Shown here: positions 13,281 through 16,116 of the stretch, piece by piece | How positions within the stretch are numbered: the first letter of the stretch is position 1 | How the letters are laid out: each line of letters starts with the position of its first letter | DNA from: an uncultured Azohydromonas sp. | GTDB taxonomy: Bacteria; Pseudomonadota; Gammaproteobacteria; Burkholderiales; Burkholderiaceae_C | Assembly (NCBI RefSeq): GCF_937926365.1 | Contig: NZ_CALAOH010000155.1 | Location: 1 to 16,116, forward strand | Reading direction: 5' to 3' | DNA length: 16,116 nucleotides | Made by a program: the position numbers and the translations under genes | The notes under the pieces: model-generated | What the model was told of the DNA's origin: nothing | Seen by the model: only the letters and a program-made list of their open reading frames with translations | Database searches by the model: none

Positions 13281-14303
13281 ATGAAGATCGCAATCATTGG
13301 CGCCGGCGCGATCGGCGGCCTGGTCGGCGCCAAGCTGGCCCTCGCGGGCGAGGACGTCACCTTCATCGTGCGCGGCCGCAACCTGGAGGCCATCCGCGAG
13401 CGCGGCATCAAGCTGGTCACCGCCGACGGCTGGGAGCACACGGCCAACAGCGTGCGGGCCACCGACGACTACGCCCAGGCCGGGCCGCAGGACCTGGTGA
13501 TCCTGGCGATGAAGGCCCACCAGGTGGAGCCCGTGGTCGCCGAGCTGCCCAAGCTGCTCGGCCCCGAAACCGCGATCGTCACGATGCAGAACGGCATCCC
13601 CTACTGGTACTTCCAGCGCCACGGCGGCCGGTTCGAGGGCACGCGCGTGACCAGCGTCGATCCCCAGGGCGCGATCCTGGCGGGCATCCCGGCCGAGCGC
13701 GTCATCGGCTGCGTGGTCTATCCGGCGTCGGAGCTGGTGGCGCCGGGCGTGATCCGACATGTCGAGGGCGACCGCTTCCCGCTGGGCGAGCTCGACGGCA
13801 CGACCACGCCGCGCGTGCAGGCCATCGCGCGCTGCTTCGAGAACGCCGGCTTCAAGGCGCCGGTGCTCGACAACATCCGGGCCGAGATCTGGCTCAAGCT
13901 GTGGGGCAACCTGAGCTTCAACCCGATCAGCAGCCTCACGCACTCGACGCTGGAGGACATCTGCCGTTACCCGCTGACGCGCGGGCTGGCGGCTTCCATG
14001 ATGCAAGAGGCCCAGGAGGTGGCGCACAAGCTGGGCATCAGCTTCCGCGTGCCGCTGGAAAAGCGCATTGCCGGCGCCGAGAAGGTGGGCAAGCACAAGA
14101 CCTCGATGCTGCAGGACGTCGAGGCCGGGCGCGAGCCGGAGATCGACGCGCTGGTGGGCTCGGTGGTGGAACTGGCGCGGCTGACCAACACGCCGACGCC
14201 GCACATCGACGCCGTGCACGGCCTGGTCAAGCTGCTGGCCCGGACCATGGGCGAGCTGCGCGGTCAGGTGCGGCTGCTCGAAACGGAGCGGCTGGCGGCC
14301 TGA
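13281..14303 (+). CDS. Ketopantoate reductase-like (PanE/ApbA family) NADPH-dependent reductase
   Basis: A 340-residue two-domain reductase. MKIAIIGAGAIGG at the start holds the NADPH-binding GxGxxG (7-12), with an Arg at 31 (FIVRG) fitting NADPH preference. MQNGIPYW lies at 102-109. Lys206, Asn210 and Asn214 in WLKLWGNLSFNP reproduce the K-x3-N-x3-N pattern of the PanE active site. True PanE makes D-pantoate for CoA biosynthesis, but many paralogues in catabolic clusters reduce other 2-oxo acids or oxidise 2-hydroxy acids, and this one lies behind an FAH-family gene. It is longer than E. coli PanE (303). The ATG at 13281 has CAGGAG seven bases upstream and is preferred over an in-frame TTG at 13275. 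It is the last gene of the run before the LysR gene, 49 bp on. Confidence 0.9.
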   Translation: MKIAIIGAGAIGGLVGAKLALAGEDVTFIVRGRNLEAIRERGIKLVTADGWEHTANSVRATDDYAQAGPQDLVILAMKAHQVEPVVAELPKLLGPETAIVTMQNGIPYWYFQRHGGRFEGTRVTSVDPQGAILAGIPAERVIGCVVYPASELVAPGVIRHVEGDRFPLGELDGTTTPRVQAIARCFENAGFKAPVLDNIRAEIWLKLWGNLSFNPISSLTHSTLEDICRYPLTRGLAASMMQEAQEVAHKLGISFRVPLEKRIAGAEKVGKHKTSMLQDVEAGREPEIDALVGSVVELARLTNTPTPHIDAVHGLVKLLARTMGELRGQVRLLETERLAA

Positions 14304-14352
14304 GCCGGGCAGGCCAACCCAGGGTGCACGGCGGCTGACCAGGACCGGCAAC

Positions 14353-15279
14353 GTGAAGCACGCGACCTTCAGGCAGCTCAAGGTGTTCGAGTCGGTGGCC
14401 CGGCACCTGAGCTACTCGCGCGCGGCCGAGGAGCTGTACCTGACGCAGCCCGCCGTCTCCATACAGGTGCGCAAGCTGGAGGAACACGCCGGGCATCCGC
14501 TGTTCGAGCAGTTCGGCAAGAGGGTCTATCTCACGCCCGCGGGCACCGAGCTGCTGCACATCAGCCGGTCGATCATCCTGCAGTTCGAAGCCGCGGAGAC
14601 CGCGATGGCGCAGTTCAGCGGCGTCTCGGGCGGCAAGCTCAACGTGGGCGTGATCAGCGCGGGGGACTACTTCTTTCCCCGGCTGCTGGTGGACTTCGTG
14701 GGCCGGCACCCCGGGGTGCAGCTCAACTTCACCGTGCACAACCGGGACGGGCTGCTCGCGCACATCGCCGAGAACCGGACCGACCTCGCGGTGATGGTGC
14801 GGCCCCCGCAGGACCTCGATACCGTGCACGAGGCCTTCGCGCCGCACCCCTACGTGATCGTCGCGCCGCCGGCGCACCCGCTGGTCGGGCGCTCGCGGCT
14901 GGAGCTGGGCGAGGTCATGCGCCAGCCTTTCCTGGTGCGCGAGCGCGGCTCGGACACGTGGAAGTCGATGCAGGAGGGCTTTGGCGGCGACCTGTCGGGC
15001 CTCAACATCGCGATGGAGATCCGCAGCACCGAGACCATCAAGCAGGCCGTGATGGCCGGCATGGGACTGAGCTTCCTGTCGGCGCACACGATCTCGCGCG
15101 AACTGGCATCGGGCAGCCTGTGTGCGCTCGATGTCCAAGGTTTCCCGCTGATGCTCCACTGGTATGTGGTGCATCGCCAGGGGAAGCGCCTGCCGCCAGT
15201 GGCGCAGGCGTTCAAGGAGTTCCTGATCAGCGACGGCGCGCCGCTGATCAGGCGGATCGTCCCGTTCGGGGAGGGCTGA
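14353..15279 (+). CDS. LysR-family transcriptional regulator, CbbR-like
   Basis: A 308-residue LysR protein. The N-terminal winged helix-turn-helix (FRQLKVFESVARHLSYSRAA, residues 6-25, then LTQPAVSIQVRKLEE, 30-44) and the linker region LFEQFGKRVYLTPAGTELL resemble CbbR, the activator of Calvin-cycle genes, more than most LysR types. The effector domain (about 92-300) has GGKLNVGVISAGDYFFPRLL and a glycine-rich GMGLSFL segment. No cbb genes are present here, so the likely target is the 11295-14303 operon just upstream, where a TNA-N8-TNA site is visible. It starts at a GTG with AGGA upstream; this start gives the family N-terminus. Its stop abuts a small gene on the opposite strand. The effector is unknown; a phosphorylated sugar or NADPH, as for CbbR, is one possibility. 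Confidence 0.93.
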   Translation: MKHATFRQLKVFESVARHLSYSRAAEELYLTQPAVSIQVRKLEEHAGHPLFEQFGKRVYLTPAGTELLHISRSIILQFEAAETAMAQFSGVSGGKLNVGVISAGDYFFPRLLVDFVGRHPGVQLNFTVHNRDGLLAHIAENRTDLAVMVRPPQDLDTVHEAFAPHPYVIVAPPAHPLVGRSRLELGEVMRQPFLVRERGSDTWKSMQEGFGGDLSGLNIAMEIRSTETIKQAVMAGMGLSFLSAHTISRELASGSLCALDVQGFPLMLHWYVVHRQGKRLPPVAQAFKEFLISDGAPLIRRIVPFGEG

Positions 15280-15456
15280 TCAACGCTTGAAGGCTTGCAG
15301 CACCAGGCGCTTGTGGTTGCGTTTCTGCAGCAGCTCGCGCACGGCGTGATAGACGATGCCGATCGGCATGGCCGCGAAAAGTTCGCTCCAGGCAGCGTTC
15401 GGGGAGGTCGTTTGCGTGCGCGGATAGGACGTCGAAGTAGACACAGTGGATTTCAT
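15280..15456 (-). CDS. Small conserved-looking basic protein, 58 residues
   Basis: A 58-residue ORF starting at an ATG (15456) and ending directly next to the LysR stop. The N-terminal half is Ser/Thr rich (MKSTVSTSTSYPRTQTTSP). The C-terminal half is a likely amphipathic helix with a basic end (MPIGIVYHAVRELLQKRN, then HKRLVLQAFKR). I do not recognise the family. Support for a real gene comes from a promoter-like TTGTTT-N18-TAGAAT upstream on the same strand and a weak GGCGAG before the ATG. No signal peptide or clear membrane segment is seen. Confidence 0.5.
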   Translation of the reverse strand: MKSTVSTSTSYPRTQTTSPNAAWSELFAAMPIGIVYHAVRELLQKRNHKRLVLQAFKR

Positions 15457-15493
15457 GATGTCAGCTCGCCGTTAATTTGATGGGATGAAATAA

Positions 15494-15523
15494 ATTCTAG
15501 GGTAAACCCCATTCGGCAAACAA
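15494..15523 (-). promoter_or_regulatory. Promoter-like sequence with palindromic operator for the 58-residue ORF
   Basis: On the - strand TTGTTT (15523-15518) and TAGAAT (15499-15494, five of six bases of the -10 consensus) are 18 bp apart. GGGT-AA-ACCC (15500-15509) lies within the spacer next to the -10 element, where a repressor could bind. A second palindrome, GTGGT-TAG-ACCAC, lies at 15531-15543. From 15544 to 15723 I see nothing convincing beyond the presumed pntA leader. Confidence 0.45.
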
Positions 15524-15736
15524 CAGTGCCGTGGTTAGACCACGTCGCATTCTAGGTATTGGTTCACGGATCAAAAGGCTTGAAAGCCGCTGGCGGTGAA
15601 TTTGTCCACATGCTGGGACTTACTCCGCGGGCGCAGCCATGGGCGGGCACGCAGCGAAATATCGAATAAGGCAGGCGCGGCATGGGCCGTCCTTGCAAGC
15701 CGCTTCGCATCGAGTTTGGAGATCAGGAGGACATCC

Positions 15737-16116
15737 ATGCTGATAGGTATTCCGCTGGAAACAGCGGCCGGTGAGACGCGCGTCGCGCTCACCCCCGAAA
15801 CCGCGAAGAAGCTCAGGAGCCAGGGGCATGAGCTCTTCGTGCAGTCCGGCGCCGGCGTGGCCGCCGCCGCGCCCGACGCGGCCTACCGCGCCGTTGGTGC
15901 CGAGGTGGTGGACGCGAAGGCGGCCCTGGGCTGCGATCTGGTGCTCAAGGTCCGCTCACCCGATCCGGACGAGTTGGCGCTGATGAAGCGCGGCGCCACG
16001 CTGGTCGGGATGCTCAACCCCTTCGACCATGAAGGCCTGGAGCGCCTGGCCGCCGCCGGCATCACCGCCTTCGCGCTGGAGGCCGCGCCGCGCACCACGC
16101 GCGCGCAGAGCATGGA
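15737..16116 (+). CDS. pntA: NAD(P) transhydrogenase alpha subunit, N-terminal part (3' end outside window)
   Basis: PntA forms the soluble NAD(H)-binding domain I of the proton-translocating transhydrogenase, which makes NADPH from NADH at the expense of the proton gradient. The 126 visible residues begin MLIGIPLETAAGETRVALTP, matching PntA and the related alanine dehydrogenase fold, and continue with LVLKVRSPDPDE, TLVGMLNPF and PRTTRAQSM, the last typical of PntA (PRISRAQSLDA in E. coli). Alanine dehydrogenase is the main alternative, but PRTTRAQS favours PntA. The ATG at 15737 has a perfect AGGAGG (15725-15730) six bases upstream. In many alphaproteobacteria and betaproteobacteria this subunit is split into PntAA and PntAB, which cannot be judged because the window ends here. 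It is separated from the LysR gene by a 457-bp gap containing the small - strand gene. Confidence 0.93.
   Translation, partial: MLIGIPLETAAGETRVALTPETAKKLRSQGHELFVQSGAGVAAAAPDAAYRAVGAEVVDAKAALGCDLVLKVRSPDPDELALMKRGATLVGMLNPFDHEGLERLAAAGITAFALEAAPRTTRAQSM

Noticed and set aside
11166..14381. Very long open frame on the - strand opposite the region 4 operon
   Set aside because: It lies wholly opposite well-supported + strand genes, its product is repetitive His/Arg/Gln/Ala-rich, typical of antisense frames in GC-rich DNA, and it has no recognisable domain.
15571..15792. 73-residue - strand ORF overlapping the pntA start
   Set aside because: It overlaps the pntA ribosome binding site and start, has no promoter or Shine-Dalgarno sequence that I can see, and shows no recognisable features.
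1..16116. CRISPR array, tRNA, rRNA, integrase or phage genes
   Set aside because: I looked for regular repeat-spacer patterns, cloverleaf-like ends and recombinase-type proteins and found none; the repeats present are isolated palindromes.

Overview
The window is GC-rich, densely packed DNA with frequent GTG starts. Its gene families (oxalyl-CoA decarboxylase/formyl-CoA transferase, a TyrR-like sigma-54 activator, a CbbR-like LysR protein, PntA) and its palindromic repeats suggest a chromosomal segment of a betaproteobacterium, most likely Burkholderiales and Comamonadaceae-like. The genus is inference; no rRNA or other marker is present. I see no tRNA, rRNA, CRISPR array, transposase or phage gene.

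Region 1 (1-2388, + strand) is an oxalate-degradation unit. It holds the C-terminal end of oxalyl-CoA decarboxylase (oxc), a complete formyl-CoA transferase (frc) with the catalytic Asp169, and a 200-residue protein that looks like an eroded NuoF/FdsB flavin domain lacking its FMN/NADH loop and Fe-S end. A nested palindrome (2470-2614) separates it from the next unit.

Region 2 (2628-8398) is an alanine-catabolism unit. On the - strand, dadA, an AGCS sodium:alanine symporter and an alanine racemase appear to form one operon. Divergent from it is a TyrR-family regulator (ACT-PAS-AAA+-HTH) that keeps the sigma-54 contact motif GAFTGA. Upstream of dadA there is a near-perfect -24/-12 promoter, and about 97 bp upstream of its predicted start lies an 18-bp TyrR-box-like palindrome. 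Together these make a readable sigma-54 circuit.

Region 3 (8403-11008) is a second oxalate-related unit. A cysteine-free Crp/Fnr regulator on the - strand is divergent from a PAS-domain protein and a second frc on the + strand. An FNR-type box TTGAC-N4-GTCAA lies in the divergent region. Between this box and the PAS gene is a 32-codon ORF that joins recognisable copies of the first and last codons of frc, so it is an internally deleted frc remnant.

Region 4 (11295-15279) is a compact, poorly understood metabolic operon. It encodes a 102-residue orphan protein with four C-terminal cysteines, a SucD-like CoA-binding protein whose phosphohistidine position is Asp, a fumarylacetoacetate-hydrolase-family enzyme and a ketopantoate-reductase-like enzyme. 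A CbbR-like LysR regulator follows. A TNA-N8-TNA palindrome lies upstream of the operon.

Region 5 (15280-16116) holds a small - strand ORF with its own promoter-like sequence and the start of pntA (transhydrogenase alpha subunit), preceded by a perfect AGGAGG.

Working together (inference): the two frc genes and oxc convert oxalate to formate and CO2. The dadA-agcS-alr operon imports alanine, racemises it and oxidises it to pyruvate. PntAB would supply NADPH. The role of region 4 is unknown, but its gene mix suggests handling of a 2-oxo or acyl-CoA-linked acid.
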